A stretch of DNA of 64,000 nt, taken from HGM12998 sp900756495 (GTDB taxonomy: Bacteria > Bacillota > Clostridia > Oscillospirales > Oscillospiraceae). The notes below the pieces were generated by a model. It searched no databases, was not told the origin of the DNA, and saw only the letters and a program-made list of their open reading frames with translations. The stretch spans positions 1 through 64,000 of the forward strand of contig CAUEFI010000015.1 of NCBI GenBank assembly GCA_958477305.1, read 5' to 3'. Numbering within the stretch: position 1 is the first letter of the stretch; each line of letters begins with the position of its first letter. A program made the translations under genes and the position numbers. This document shows, piece after piece, positions 1-9,560 of this stretch.

Positions 1-214
1 CCGGGAATGGAGAGGCCAACCGCCTACCGTTGCGGGTAGCGCCAAAGACAGAATATCATATCAATCGACACAAAGCAAGAAATACCGCCCCAAGTGCTGT
101 TAACACCAGGGCGGAAAAGCTTAATCAAGGATTTTACTCTTAAAGTTGTTGACTTTTTTATGCGCAATGGCATAGGACGCAAAATATCGTGTTTTTTGTT
201 TCATGTATACACAG
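1..214. other. Non-coding start of window, one weak hairpin
   Basis: I see no convincing gene here. A short inverted repeat (CCGCCC at 85-90, GGGCGG at 109-114, with GTG/CAC inside the loop) could be the terminator of a gene lying outside the window, but it lacks a clear T-run on either side. The frames open across this stretch have no ribosome binding site and no recognisable protein. Confidence 0.3.
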
Positions 215-247
215 AACCGCCCCCGGGGTTCAGCCCCGGGGGCGGTT
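215..247 (-). terminator. GC-rich hairpin at the stop codon of the XRE gene
   Basis: AACCGCCCCCGGGG and its reverse complement CCCCGGGGGCGGTT form a near-perfect stem with a 3-5 nt loop. The stem overlaps the stop codon (246-248) of the minus-strand XRE gene. There is no good T-run after it, so it may protect the 3' end rather than terminate efficiently. Confidence 0.55.
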
Positions 248-470
248 ACCGGACGTCAAACAGCTTCTGGACCGGGATCTCCAGCGCTTGGGCGATGTCC
301 AGCAGCGTAGGCAGGCTTGGGGTAGAGCGGGCCGTCTCTATTCTCTGCAAATGCTGCTGCGTGATGCCGACCATTTCCGCCAGCCCCTCTTGTGTCAGCC
401 CCTGCTGTCTTCTGTAGTACATGATGTTCAGTCCCATCTGCACATAGGTCTTATAATGCCTCATATCCAT
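246..470 (-). CDS. Small XRE-family HTH transcriptional regulator
   Basis: A 74-residue protein that is almost entirely one Cro/C1-type helix-turn-helix domain (residues about 12-68: an RRQQGLTQEGLAEMVGITQ stretch, then a recognition helix QHLQRIE and the closing helix LLDIAQALEIPVQKLF). It has no effector domain, so it should act as a simple DNA-binding repressor. It is divergent from a small acidic protein at 603, and the shared 130-bp region holds a 9+9 bp inverted repeat that overlaps the -35 box of that neighbour. Autorepression and repression of the neighbour are inference. The targets could also lie outside the window. Confidence 0.8.
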   Translation of the reverse strand: MDMRHYKTYVQMGLNIMYYRRQQGLTQEGLAEMVGITQQHLQRIETARSTPSLPTLLDIAQALEIPVQKLFDVR

Positions 471-536
471 CTTACTCCCTCCAGCTCTTATATCAGTCTA
501 GCGGAGAGCCCGTTTTTCTTAGATGCTGTATTGTCG

Positions 537-583
537 TAAATACAATATATCAAGTTGTATTTAAGATTTAACTATGTTATTAT
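537..583 (+). promoter_or_regulatory. Operator overlapping the promoter of the 603 gene
   Basis: TAAATACAA at 537-545 is matched by its exact reverse complement TTGTATTTA at 555-563 (9-bp spacer). The right arm contains a -35 box TTGTAT (555-560), and 17 bp later TATTAT (578-583) fits a -10 box. A dimeric repressor bound here would block RNA polymerase. The adjacent XRE protein is the obvious candidate, by inference. Confidence 0.5.
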
Positions 584-602
584 ATGTTCTGAGGTGATGG
601 AT

Positions 603-842
603 ATGTGCTTTTCAAAGCCGACTGATGACTACGACGACTACTATGACGAGTTTTCTGCGGCCTACCAGGAGTTTATGGAGACAGAGCAGTATAAGCAGAT
701 GCAGCTCACCATGGACGTGATACTGCGCACCGCCTTTAACGAGGGTTGGAAGGCGGCGGGCGGCGTTCCTCTGGACAGCGATCTCTCCTACGAGCATCCC
801 TCTGACGGCTGGCCTTACGACCCCCCGCCCGCAAAGACATAA
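603..842 (+). CDS. Small acidic hypothetical protein
   Basis: A 79-residue soluble protein of unknown function. The N-terminal third is rich in Asp and Tyr (TDDYDDYYDEF), followed by a likely amphipathic helix and a Pro-rich tail (PYDPPPAKT). No signal peptide, membrane segment or known domain was seen. I chose ATG 603 because GAGGTGAT (591-598) lies just upstream. The in-frame ATGs at 555 and 597 are badly placed for it. The gene is divergent from the XRE regulator and probably controlled by it. It could be the second half of a small regulator/effector pair, but nothing shows toxin or antitoxin activity. Confidence 0.6.
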   Translation: MCFSKPTDDYDDYYDEFSAAYQEFMETEQYKQMQLTMDVILRTAFNEGWKAAGGVPLDSDLSYEHPSDGWPYDPPPAKT

Positions 843-870
843 AATCTCCGTAAAACCTTGCGCTTTCTTA

Positions 871-899
871 TTGACTTTTTTCGCGGAACCATATATATT
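871..899 (+). promoter_or_regulatory. Sigma-A-type promoter of potABCD
   Basis: TTGACT (871-876), a 17-bp spacer and TATATT (894-899) form a near-consensus vegetative promoter. It predicts a start near 906 and a leader of about 70 nt before potA. Confidence 0.7.
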
Positions 900-914
900 T
901 AAATGCGCTATGAG

Positions 915-949
915 GGCGTACCCAACCGCCGGTTTGGGTACGCCTTTTA
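915..949 (+). terminator. Hairpin in the potABCD leader, possible attenuator
   Basis: GGCGTACCCAA (915-925) pairs perfectly with TTGGGTACGCC (934-944) and is followed by TTTTA. It lies downstream of the predicted promoter and upstream of potA, so it is either an attenuator of the operon or a terminator for the upstream small gene that the pot promoter must read through. Confidence 0.55.
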
Positions 950-978
950 CTACCTTTTTCTGAAACGGGGGAGGATAA

Positions 979-2095
<1,117 letters not shown>

Positions 2096-2106
<11 letters not shown>

Positions 2107-2944
2107 AGGCCTCGCCGTCCCCTATGTGGTCTGGATGGCCATTTTTGTGGTGGCCCCCCTGGTGCTGGTGGTGGTGTACGCCTTCACCGCCAAGGACGGC
2201 TCCTTCACCCTGGCCAACTTCTCCAATATGAACCAGTACCTGGGCGTCTTCGGCAACTCCTTTTTCCTGGCGGTGGTGGCCACCCTCATCTGTATCCTGG
2301 TGGGCTACCCGCTGGCCTATCTGCTGGCCCGGGAGAACAGCCGCATCCGGGGCGCCGCCATGATGCTCATCATGCTGCCCATGTGGATGAACTTCCTGCT
2401 GCGGACCTACTCCTGGATGTCCCTGCTGGAGGACACGGGGCTCATCAACCGCTTCCTGCAGTCCATTCACTTCTTCGATCTCATCAACGCCGTGTTTGGC
2501 ACCAGCCTGGACAAGTTCCACATGATCAACACCCCGGGCGCGGTGGTGCTGGGCATGGTCTATAACTTCCTGCCCTTCATGGTGCTGCCCATCTTCTCGG
2601 TCATCGAGAAGATCGACCCCAAGGTCATCGAGGCGGCCCAGGACCTGGGTGCGGACAGCCTCACGGTCTTCCGCCGGATCACCTTCCCCCTGTCCCTGCC
2701 CGGGGTGCTCTCGGGCATCACCATGGTCTTTATCCCGTCGGTGTCCACCTTTGTCATCACCAAGCTGCTGGGCGGCGGCATGACCATCATGCTGGGCGAC
2801 CTCATTGAGATGCAGTTCCTGGGCGCCGCCTACAACCCGCACCTGGGCTCGGCCATCTCCCTGGTCATGATGGTGATTGTGCTGGTGTGCATGGCGATTA
2901 TGAACCGCTTCGGCGAGGGCGAAGAGGGGGCGGTGCTGCTGTGA
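2096..2944 (+). CDS. potB: Spermidine/putrescine ABC importer permease PotB
   Basis: A 282-residue inner-membrane permease with about six hydrophobic helices. It carries the EAA loop (EAAQDLGADSLTVFRRITFP) that docks to the ATPase. I chose ATG 2096, inside the end of potA, because GCGGAGGG (2083-2090) is well placed. An upstream in-frame ATG at 2060 would add an Arg-rich stretch unlike the family. It ends in a 4-bp GTGA overlap with potC, which indicates translational coupling. Confidence 0.92.
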
Positions 2945-3804
2945 AGAAAAACGGCGTGTTTTCCCGGGCCTTCATGGGCCTGGTCTTTCTCTTCCTCTAC
3001 GCCCCCATCTTCGTGCTCATCGTCTTCTCCTTCAACGCGGAGAAGAGCCGGACGGTGTGGCACGGCTTCTCCCTGCACTGGTACGCCGAGCTGTTCCAGA
3101 ACGAGCGCATCATGAACGCCCTGTACACCACCCTGCTGGTCTCGGTGCTGGCCGCCGTCATCGCCACCATCGCGGGCACCGCCGCGGCCATCGGCTTTTA
3201 CAGCATGAAGCGCCGCCCCCGCACCCTGCTCACCTCGGTGAGCAACATCACCCTGACCAACGCGGAGATCATCACCGGCGTATCCCTGATGCTGCTCTTT
3301 GTCTTTCTGGGCAAGTTCCTGCCCTTCAAGCTGGGCTTCGGCACCCTGCTCATCTCCCACATCACCTTTGACATCCCCTATGTCATCCTGTCGGTGATGC
3401 CCAAGCTGCGGCAGCTGGACCCCAATATCTACGAGGCCGCCCAGGATCTGGGGGCCACCGGCTTTCTGGCCTTCCGCAAGGTGGTGCTGCCCGAGATCAT
3501 GCCCGGCGTGTTCAACGGCCTGCTCATCGCCTTCACCATGAGCTTCGACGACTTTATCATCAGCTACTTCACGGCGGGCAGCAGCGTGTCCACCCTGGCC
3601 ATGGAGATCTACTCCATGACCCGCAAGCGCATCAGCCCCGAGATCAACGCCCTGTCCACCCTTCTGTTCGTGGTGGTGCTGGCCCTGCTGCTGATTGTCA
3701 ACCTGCGGCAGAGCAGCCAGGAGAAGGCGGCCCGGAAAAAGGCGGCCGCCCTCACCTCGGACGCCCTCCCCATCCCCCTGGCCCCCGACGCGCCGGAGGA
3801 GTGA
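2941..3804 (+). CDS. potC: Spermidine/putrescine ABC importer permease PotC
   Basis: A 287-residue permease partner of PotB with about six membrane helices and its own EAA loop (EAAQDLGATGFLAFRKVVLP). The GTG at 2941 is taken as start because it overlaps the potB stop (GTGA). The in-frame ATG at 2887 would add an unrelated 18-residue stretch inside potB. The C-terminal tail (about 255-287) is cytoplasmic, Lys/Ala/Pro-rich and not conserved. Confidence 0.91.
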   Translation: MKKNGVFSRAFMGLVFLFLYAPIFVLIVFSFNAEKSRTVWHGFSLHWYAELFQNERIMNALYTTLLVSVLAAVIATIAGTAAAIGFYSMKRRPRTLLTSVSNITLTNAEIITGVSLMLLFVFLGKFLPFKLGFGTLLISHITFDIPYVILSVMPKLRQLDPNIYEAAQDLGATGFLAFRKVVLPEIMPGVFNGLLIAFTMSFDDFIISYFTAGSSVSTLAMEIYSMTRKRISPEINALSTLLFVVVLALLLIVNLRQSSQEKAARKKAAALTSDALPIPLAPDAPEE

Positions 3805-3891
3805 GGACGCTGCGCGCCCGCCCCGTATGCGGTAACACGGGAGCGATCCCTGTTATAAATCTTACCGATTGAGAGGAGATAAAGAAAGAAA

Positions 3892-4974
3892 TTGAAAAAA
3901 ACTCTGGCACTTGTTCTGTCCGCGGCCGCGCTGACGGCCGCGCTGGCCGGCTGCGGCGGTACCGCGCCCGGCGCCGCGTCAAACCCCGGCTCCGCCTCCA
4001 AGGGCGAGGTCAACGTCTATAACTGGGGCGAGTATATCGACGAGTCCATCTTCGAGGACTTCGAGGCTCAGACCGGCATCAAGGTCAACTACCAGACTTA
4101 CCCCGACAACGAGTCCATGTACTCCACCCTCAAGGGCGGCGGCGCCGAATACGACGTCATCATCCCCTCCGACTACATGATTTCCCGCATGATCGAGGAG
4201 GACATGCTGGAGAAACTGGATTTTGACCATATTCCCAATTTTGAGGATATCGACCCCACCCTGAAAAATCCGGCTTACGATCCCACCGGCGAGTACTCCG
4301 TCCCCTACACCTGGGGCACCGTGGGCATCATCTACAACACCGAGGTGGTCACCAAGCCGGTCGCCGGCTGGTCCATCCTCTTTGACCCCGACTACGCCGG
4401 GCAGATCCTCATGTTCGACAACTCCCGGGACTGCCTGGGCATCGCCCTGAAGTACCTGGGCTACTCCTACAACACCACCGACGAGGCCCAGATCACCGAG
4501 GCGGTGGACCTGCTGCTCCAGCAGAAGAAGGACGGGCTGGTCCAGGCCTACGTCATGGACCAGATCTTTGACAAGCTGGAGGGCGGCGAGGCGGCCATTG
4601 GCCCCTACTACGCGGGCGACTTTATCACCATGCACGAGGCCAACCCCTCCCTGGCCTTCTGCCTGCCCGAGGAGGGCTCCAACGTCTTCGTGGACGCCAT
4701 GTGCATCCCCAAGGGCGCGGCCAACAAGGAGAACGCCGAGGCCTTTATCAACTTCATGTGCTCCACCGAGGCCGGTCTCGCCAACTGCGAGGCCACCGGC
4801 TACTCCACCCCCCTGCTGTCGGTCCAGGAGGCCCTGCCCGACGAGGTGAAGAACGACCCCGTGGCCTACCCCGACGCCGAGGCCCTGGGGCGCTGCGAAT
4901 CCTTCGCCAACCTGCCCGAGGACACCCTGGCCCTCTACGACAGCGAGTGGCTCCGCCTGAAGACGGGCGGATAA
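3892..4974 (+). CDS. potD: Polyamine-binding lipoprotein PotD
   Basis: A 360-residue extracellular substrate-binding protein of the PotD/PotF type. It has a lipoprotein signal peptide with the lipobox LAGC (Cys about 21), a short Gly/Ala/Ser linker, then the family start EVNVYNWGEYID. SDYMISRMIEEDMLEKLD and AYVMDQIFDKLEGGEAAIGPYYAGD are typical ligand-cleft regions. The start is a TTG at 3892 after GAGAGGAGA. The 87-bp gap after potC, longer than the other junctions, is usual where the binding protein is made in excess. Confidence 0.92.
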   Translation: MKKTLALVLSAAALTAALAGCGGTAPGAASNPGSASKGEVNVYNWGEYIDESIFEDFEAQTGIKVNYQTYPDNESMYSTLKGGGAEYDVIIPSDYMISRMIEEDMLEKLDFDHIPNFEDIDPTLKNPAYDPTGEYSVPYTWGTVGIIYNTEVVTKPVAGWSILFDPDYAGQILMFDNSRDCLGIALKYLGYSYNTTDEAQITEAVDLLLQQKKDGLVQAYVMDQIFDKLEGGEAAIGPYYAGDFITMHEANPSLAFCLPEEGSNVFVDAMCIPKGAANKENAEAFINFMCSTEAGLANCEATGYSTPLLSVQEALPDEVKNDPVAYPDAEALGRCESFANLPEDTLALYDSEWLRLKTGG

Positions 4975-5007
4975 CAGCCCCTCTATTCTCCACGTCAATC
5001 CCCAAAA

Positions 5008-5054
5008 GGCCCGATAGCGGACAAAAGTCTGCTATCGGGCCTCAGCCTGTCGAA
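5008..5054 (-). repeat. Hairpin plus CTCAGCCTGTCGAA motif (module A)
   Basis: GGCCCGATAGC...GCTATCGGGCC (5008-5041) forms a strong stem and also follows potD as a likely 3' end. It is directly joined to CTCAGCCTGTCGAA (5041-5054). The same 14-mer occurs inverted at 5665-5678 next to another hairpin, and a close variant sits at 14659-14672. The two exact copies flank the transposase remnant. Confidence 0.6.
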
Positions 5055-5065
5055 GGACCTCATTC

Positions 5066-5613
5066 TCAAGAGGCGAGAATGGGATTTCTGAATGTAAAGA
5101 AGCTAAAAAAGGAAAGGGTAAGCTGAGCGCAAGGAGTTTTCCAACTCCATGTTGCCAATTTTTTGAGGTTCATTGCAGCGTATTTAAGCTTCACCCAGGA
5201 TGTAACCCGAGCCAAGCCTCTGTGGTGCGTATACCGCATGCCGTGCTTTTCTTTTGCATCAGCAAATGCTCGCTTTATTGTTTCTTTTCGCTTGGCGTAC
5301 AGCTCTTTGCCTCTCTCTGTCTTACGCAGCTGTTCCACCAGGTTCAGATACTCCTGCCAGATATGTGTTTGAAGGATCTCCTTTACAAACAAACCGCTTT
5401 CAGGATCTGTGGTTGAAATCGTCTGTTCCTTTGTTCCTCCTCCGCTCCCAGAGCCTTTGCCTTCATCATCGCCATCATCTTTCTCCACTGGCTTCTTCCC
5501 CAGACATAATCCATAACGCGCTCCACTTTTCGCAGAAGATGATTCTTTGGAACCAGCGCATCCATCTCTACGATCATTGCGTCTTTTCGTCCGTCTTTTC
5601 TCCAGTTCTCCAT
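5066..5613 (-). pseudogene. Decayed IS1182-type transposase
   Basis: The remains of one DDE transposase gene read on the minus strand. The 5' end (5613 to about 5480) encodes the family N-terminus around MDALVPKNHLLRKVERVMDY. The 3' part (about 5420-5130), in a different frame, encodes TTDPESGLFVKE and then the C-terminal motif ETIKRAFADAKEKHGMRYT. The junction lies where the catalytic core should be: an intact gene would be about three times longer, so most of the middle is deleted and the frame is broken. No terminal inverted repeats of the element were identified. It cannot be active. Confidence 0.8.
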
Positions 5614-5639
5614 CTCTTGCCCCCCCTTTTATTCTTCAT

Positions 5640-5666
5640 AAAAACCTCGCCATTGGCGAGGTTTTT
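5640..5666 (+). terminator. Intrinsic terminator
   Basis: AAAAA, CCTCGCC, a 3-nt loop, GGCGAGG and TTTTT form a textbook bidirectional terminator upstream of the transposase remnant and downstream of the minus-strand amidohydrolase region. Confidence 0.75.
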
Positions 5667-5713
5667 CGACAGGCTGAGAAAGCCCCCGATGCCGCGGCGT
5701 CGGGGGCTTTCTC
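5665..5713 (+). repeat. TTCGACAGGCTGAG motif plus hairpin (module B)
   Basis: TTCGACAGGCTGAG (5665-5678), the exact inverse of the motif at 5041, runs straight into a hairpin GAGAAAGCCCCCGA...TCGGGGGCTTTCTC (5676-5713). The hairpin is 40 bp past the stop of the minus-strand amidohydrolase and may terminate it. Confidence 0.6.
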
Positions 5714-5754
5714 TGGGGGAGAGCAGTTGATCCGGCAGGAGATTGCCGGATTGG

Positions 5755-6735
5755 TTACAGGAACAGCTTCTCCGCGTTCTTCCAGCAGATTTTTTCGCGG
5801 TCCTCCTCGGAAATATCCGCCGTATCAATGAACTGGCTGAATTCTTCCATGCTCTCGAAGGGATAGTCCACGGCAAACATAATGCGATCCGCGCCGATGG
5901 CCTCAATGGCGCATTTCAGAGCGGGAACGGAAGCGTTGCCGCTGACGGTGAGCCATATGTTGCGCTTGATGTACTCAGAGGGCTTCAGCTTGTTTCTGGA
6001 GTCCATGGGGCTGACGCTCCAGCGCTGATCGATGCGATTAAGAACATAGGGTAGCATTTCTGCCATGTGGCCCATGATCAGGCGGGCATTGGGATACCGA
6101 TCGAAGAGGCCGCCGAACACCATACGCAGCACGTAGGTGGCAGTATCCACGCCCCAAGACCAGGTGGAGCCATTGAGGCAGTCAAAGCCGCGGTAGAGCT
6201 GCATGGCATCCAGAGGGGTTTCCATGGGATGGATGTAAAGATAGGCACCGGTCTTTTCCGCCACTTCCCAGAGGGGGGCAAATTCCGGTTCATCAAAGAA
6301 TTTTCCCGGTCTGGGAGAACCGCTGATCACAGCACCGACGCAGCCGGACTTTTTCATGCAGCGATCCAGTTCTTCGGCGGCAGCTTCCGGGCCTGCACCG
6401 AAGGGGAGGGAGACAAAGGCGTGGTAGCGATCGGGATGCTTTGCCACGACCCCGTCCAACAGCCAGTTGTTGTATGCGGCGACCTGCTCCAGCGCTTCTT
6501 TGGGATTGTCAATGTAATCAAAGCCTATGGAGCCGGACATCAGGATGCAGCGCTCGACCTCGCAGCGGTCCATGACCTCCAGACGGGTAACACCTTCGTC
6601 ACAGATCAGTGGGCCAAGACGCTGTATTTCTTCGGGAGCCAGAGGGAAAGGACGCGCTTTGCCCCGGGGAGTGCTGTAGCGAAGCGCCATGTATTCCGGC
6701 CGGCTAATGTGCTCTTCAAGTGCAAATTTTTTCAT
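5755..6735 (-). CDS. Amidohydrolase-2 family, resorcylate decarboxylase-like
   Basis: A 326-residue TIM-barrel enzyme of the ACMSD / gamma-resorcylate decarboxylase branch, which removes carboxyl groups from aromatic acids rather than hydrolysing amides. The N-terminal KFALEEH, a mid-protein LYIHPMETP, GHMAEMLPYVLNRIDQRW and the C-terminal FAVDYPFESMEE match the places where that branch keeps its metal-binding Glu, His and Asp. ATG 6735 is preceded by AAGGAG at good spacing. The start lies 5 bp past the stop of the MFS transporter gene, so the two form an operon. The likely role is decarboxylation of an imported aromatic or related acid. The true substrate is unknown. Confidence 0.8.
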   Translation of the reverse strand: MKKFALEEHISRPEYMALRYSTPRGKARPFPLAPEEIQRLGPLICDEGVTRLEVMDRCEVERCILMSGSIGFDYIDNPKEALEQVAAYNNWLLDGVVAKHPDRYHAFVSLPFGAGPEAAAEELDRCMKKSGCVGAVISGSPRPGKFFDEPEFAPLWEVAEKTGAYLYIHPMETPLDAMQLYRGFDCLNGSTWSWGVDTATYVLRMVFGGLFDRYPNARLIMGHMAEMLPYVLNRIDQRWSVSPMDSRNKLKPSEYIKRNIWLTVSGNASVPALKCAIEAIGADRIMFAVDYPFESMEEFSQFIDTADISEEDREKICWKNAEKLFL

Positions 6736-6739
6736 GTTT

Positions 6740-7972
6740 TCACTGCTCCTTTTTCTTGGGATCGATTTTAATGCCGACAATCAGAAGTAACGCGACAACA
6801 CTGAACGCAGCCAGGATCCAGCAGGTGTTGGTATAGTTGCCCAATAGCTTCAGGCCAACGGCCATGACCACGAAGGAGCCGGAGCGGACGATGTTGACAA
6901 TGGTCTGTGCCATGCGGCTGACGGAGGCGAACTCGGATACGCCGAATGCGGTCATGATCATGGAGGGCATCAGGTTGCCGATACCGCCCAGAGAGGAACC
7001 CAGCAGGACAACGCCGACGATGACCAGAGCGGGAGACTTGGCCAAAGCCATGACAACGAAGGTTAGTACATACCAGATGGCGTAGATGATAGAGGCGGGC
7101 TTGGTACCGAACTTATCATCCAGAACGCCCCAGATGAAGCTGCCGACCACACCGATAGCGGCGGCGATGGACAGCATTGCCACGGCGCGGGGCTGCTGGA
7201 AGCCGTGCTGGATCAGATATACAACGGTCTGAGAGACCATGCCCTGAGTGACAAGGAAGAGCAGACCGTAGGCGATGGCCAGGAACCATGCGTTGCGGTT
7301 GGTCAACAGCTTCTTTAACGTCCAGCTGCTGGTTCGACCGATGATGGTGTTGGCCTCGGGATACTTGCCGTTGTCGGGCTTCAGGCCCACTTCCTGAGGT
7401 GTGTTGCGAACCCAGAACCAGGAAACGATACCCAGAATGGTGACCAGAACGCCGATGATCAAAAAACCCTTCTGGAGGCCGACACCGCCAAGAGCGGCAG
7501 AGAGAATGGGAACAAACAGGAACGAAGCGGCGGGCAGCCCCATGGTGGTGATACCGAGAATGAATCCCTTGCGGCGGGGGAACCAGTTACCGATGACTGC
7601 GTTGGAACCAACGTTACAGAAGCCGTGGCCGGCAAAGTTAAAAATGGTCATGCACAGGAGATAGCCGAAAATATTGGGGATAAAACCGAATGCCATGATG
7701 GCAATGCCTGTGATCGTCATGGTGATGGTGATGATGAGGCGGGCACCCCGTTTTGCAACCAGCTGACCAAACAAGATGGAACCCAGCACACCGATGAGTG
7801 AGCCGATGGTGGCCATGGTCAGCAGCGTGGTGGTTTCCCACCCGTGGACAGCGTTAAATACGCCGTTCCACACGTTCATGCCGGATGTGGTAAAAGCGCC
7901 AAAGATGAAGTAGGTCAGGATGGAGTGGAACACAAGACTGTATCCCAGTGCGAAGGATTTTTTCGTTTTCAT
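6740..7972 (-). CDS. MFS transporter, oxalate/formate antiporter-like
   Basis: A 410-residue, 12-helix major facilitator resembling the OFA (OxlT-like) group. Visible features are the helix 2-3 loop (GQLVAKRGARLII), the glycine-rich helix 4-5 region (GHGFCNVGSNAVIGNWFPRRKGFILGI) and a repeat of the loop at the half-way point (GVLDDKFGTKPAS). AGGGAGGT precedes ATG 7972. It is cotranscribed with the decarboxylase-like amidohydrolase and divergent from a LysR gene, so it probably imports the acid or exchanges it for the decarboxylated product, by analogy with OxlT. No substrate-specific residues could be judged. Confidence 0.85.
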   Translation of the reverse strand: MKTKKSFALGYSLVFHSILTYFIFGAFTTSGMNVWNGVFNAVHGWETTTLLTMATIGSLIGVLGSILFGQLVAKRGARLIITITMTITGIAIMAFGFIPNIFGYLLCMTIFNFAGHGFCNVGSNAVIGNWFPRRKGFILGITTMGLPAASFLFVPILSAALGGVGLQKGFLIIGVLVTILGIVSWFWVRNTPQEVGLKPDNGKYPEANTIIGRTSSWTLKKLLTNRNAWFLAIAYGLLFLVTQGMVSQTVVYLIQHGFQQPRAVAMLSIAAAIGVVGSFIWGVLDDKFGTKPASIIYAIWYVLTFVVMALAKSPALVIVGVVLLGSSLGGIGNLMPSMIMTAFGVSEFASVSRMAQTIVNIVRSGSFVVMAVGLKLLGNYTNTCWILAAFSVVALLLIVGIKIDPKKKEQ

Positions 7973-8135
7973 AGTATTACCTCCCTCTTAATTTTGACAA
8001 TTAAAATTATAGGGCTTTACTCAGGCAAAAAAAAATACAGATGTTTAATCATTTCTATTAAAAGTTTCAATGTGTTTTTTGTAAATTAATGTGTTATAAT
8101 AAATTATTATATTCTATCGCAAACGGGGGGTTGAC
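7973..8135. promoter_or_regulatory. Divergent MFS / LysR control region
   Basis: An AT-rich 163-bp region. On the minus strand a TATAAT (plus-strand ATTATA 8006-8011) lies 34 bp before the MFS start without a good -35 box, which fits an activated promoter. On the plus strand TATAAT (8095-8100) lies 35 bp before the LysR start. A LysR binding site is expected between them but no single site stands out. Confidence 0.45.
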
Positions 8136-9056
8136 ATGGAGCTTAGTTCTCTGCGCTATTTCCTTAGTGTTGCCTCAAATTTGAGCTTCAGCCGAGCTGC
8201 TGAACAGCTGTATCTCTCTCAGCCTACGCTGAGCTACCATATCTCCAATCTGGAGAAAGAACTTGGCACGCCTTTGTTTGTCCGTGACAAGAAGCAGCTG
8301 ATCCTGACAGAGGCAGGAAAAATTTTGGTTGAAGAGGCAAGCGCAGCCTGCACTCACGTGGATAGAGCGGCACAAAGGATAACCGAGCTTTTTCACGTTC
8401 CGGACTCGATCCGCTTTGGATTTCTGGAACTGCTTATTACACCCTGCTTTAATCAGTTTGTTTCTCCGTTTTTGGCGCAGAACCCTGACCTTCACGGCGT
8501 GTTGGAGCGCACAGGATGGGTCCTGATGGAAAGTTTGCTGGCGGACCGGTATGACTTTGTATTTACCCGTCAATGTATGGTTGACCTTTACTCGGCGCCG
8601 GGGGAGTTGTGCAGCAAGACATTGATCCACGACGGCTTTTCTGTGGCAGTTCACAGCAGCCATCCTTGTGCAGAAAGGGACTCTATTGATGATCTAAGTT
8701 GCCTCAACGGCAGTAAGCTGCTGATGGTCGATAAGCATATTTCGGGTAATATATATGAGTCTATTTTTAAATTTTTTTTGCCGACGCTTGGATTTTGTAA
8801 CACAGTACCGGACTATGTAGTTCACAATATGGATGAGCTTCTTGGTCAAGTAGCTGCAGGCAGAGGAATTTCGATTATACCATTTTATTCCACCATTGGT
8901 CTTTCATATAAAGGTGTAAAACTGCTGCGCATAGAGGGACTGGGCGGATGTGATGCAGACGTATCTCTTGTTTGGAATCCGAATAAAATGACCCAGATCA
9001 AGCAGGAGTATTTGGACTTCATCATGGAGCAGTTCCCTGAACCCCTTGATCCTTGA
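8136..9056 (+). CDS. LysR-family transcriptional regulator
   Basis: A 306-residue LysR-type regulator with an N-terminal winged helix (residues 1-60, FLSVASNLSFSRAAEQLYLSQPTLSYHISNLEKELG) and a two-lobed effector domain from about 90. It is divergent from the MFS/decarboxylase operon and most likely activates it in response to the transported acid. The gene is visibly less GC-rich than its neighbours downstream, as is the whole 5.1-9.1 kb module, which hints at separate acquisition. Confidence 0.88.
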   Translation: MELSSLRYFLSVASNLSFSRAAEQLYLSQPTLSYHISNLEKELGTPLFVRDKKQLILTEAGKILVEEASAACTHVDRAAQRITELFHVPDSIRFGFLELLITPCFNQFVSPFLAQNPDLHGVLERTGWVLMESLLADRYDFVFTRQCMVDLYSAPGELCSKTLIHDGFSVAVHSSHPCAERDSIDDLSCLNGSKLLMVDKHISGNIYESIFKFFLPTLGFCNTVPDYVVHNMDELLGQVAAGRGISIIPFYSTIGLSYKGVKLLRIEGLGGCDADVSLVWNPNKMTQIKQEYLDFIMEQFPEPLDP

Positions 9057-9122
9057 ATCACTCGGGGGCGTTTCATTGACGGTAGGTATAGCCCGTTTAT
9101 ATTCTGAAAAAGGAGGCTGTTT

Positions 9123-9401
9123 ATGAAGAAAGTAGAGATCTTTGGTATGTCGCTATGCCTGTTGGGGATTTTTCTGTTGGGACTTGGAATCGGCGGATTG
9201 GGTTGGTGCGCGGTCGTAAGTGTGTTCGCGTTTGCCGTTGGTTCTCTTGTGGTGGACGGCGAGGCCAAATATCTGCTGCCCCCTGATGTAAAATTGCCCG
9301 AAGAGATCGCAATGGGGCTCGTCGGCCATAATATAAAGGAGTTTTCCAACCTCGCCAAAATCCTGCCCTCTGTCTACGCCGAGGAGAAGGACCACTGGTA
9401 A
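9123..9401 (+). CDS. Small membrane protein of unknown function
   Basis: A 92-residue protein. Residues 5-48 form two adjacent hydrophobic helices (GMSLCLLGIFLLGLG and WCAVVSVFAFAVGSLVV), followed by a soluble tail (about 50-92) with SNLAKILPSVYAEEKDHW. AAAAAGGAGG precedes the ATG at good spacing, which supports expression. It follows the LysR gene in the same direction by 66 bp and ends before the terminator at 9561. I do not recognise the family. Confidence 0.6.
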   Translation: MKKVEIFGMSLCLLGIFLLGLGIGGLGWCAVVSVFAFAVGSLVVDGEAKYLLPPDVKLPEEIAMGLVGHNIKEFSNLAKILPSVYAEEKDHW

Positions 9402-9560
9402 GGCGCGCTCCCCCGCCATGAGACAGCCCCTTCGGCTGTACCTCTTCCCTGCCGCCGCCCCGAAAGCCCTGCTCACAAGGCGGGGATTCGTGCGCAAATC
9501 CTCTGCCGCTCTGTCCCAGAGCTCTGCTTCTCTATAACAGCGGGCGATTCTAACATCCGA

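Noticed and set aside
555..842. Toxin-antitoxin pair
   Set aside because: The XRE gene plus a small neighbour is suggestive, but the genes are divergent and the partner has no toxin-like motif.
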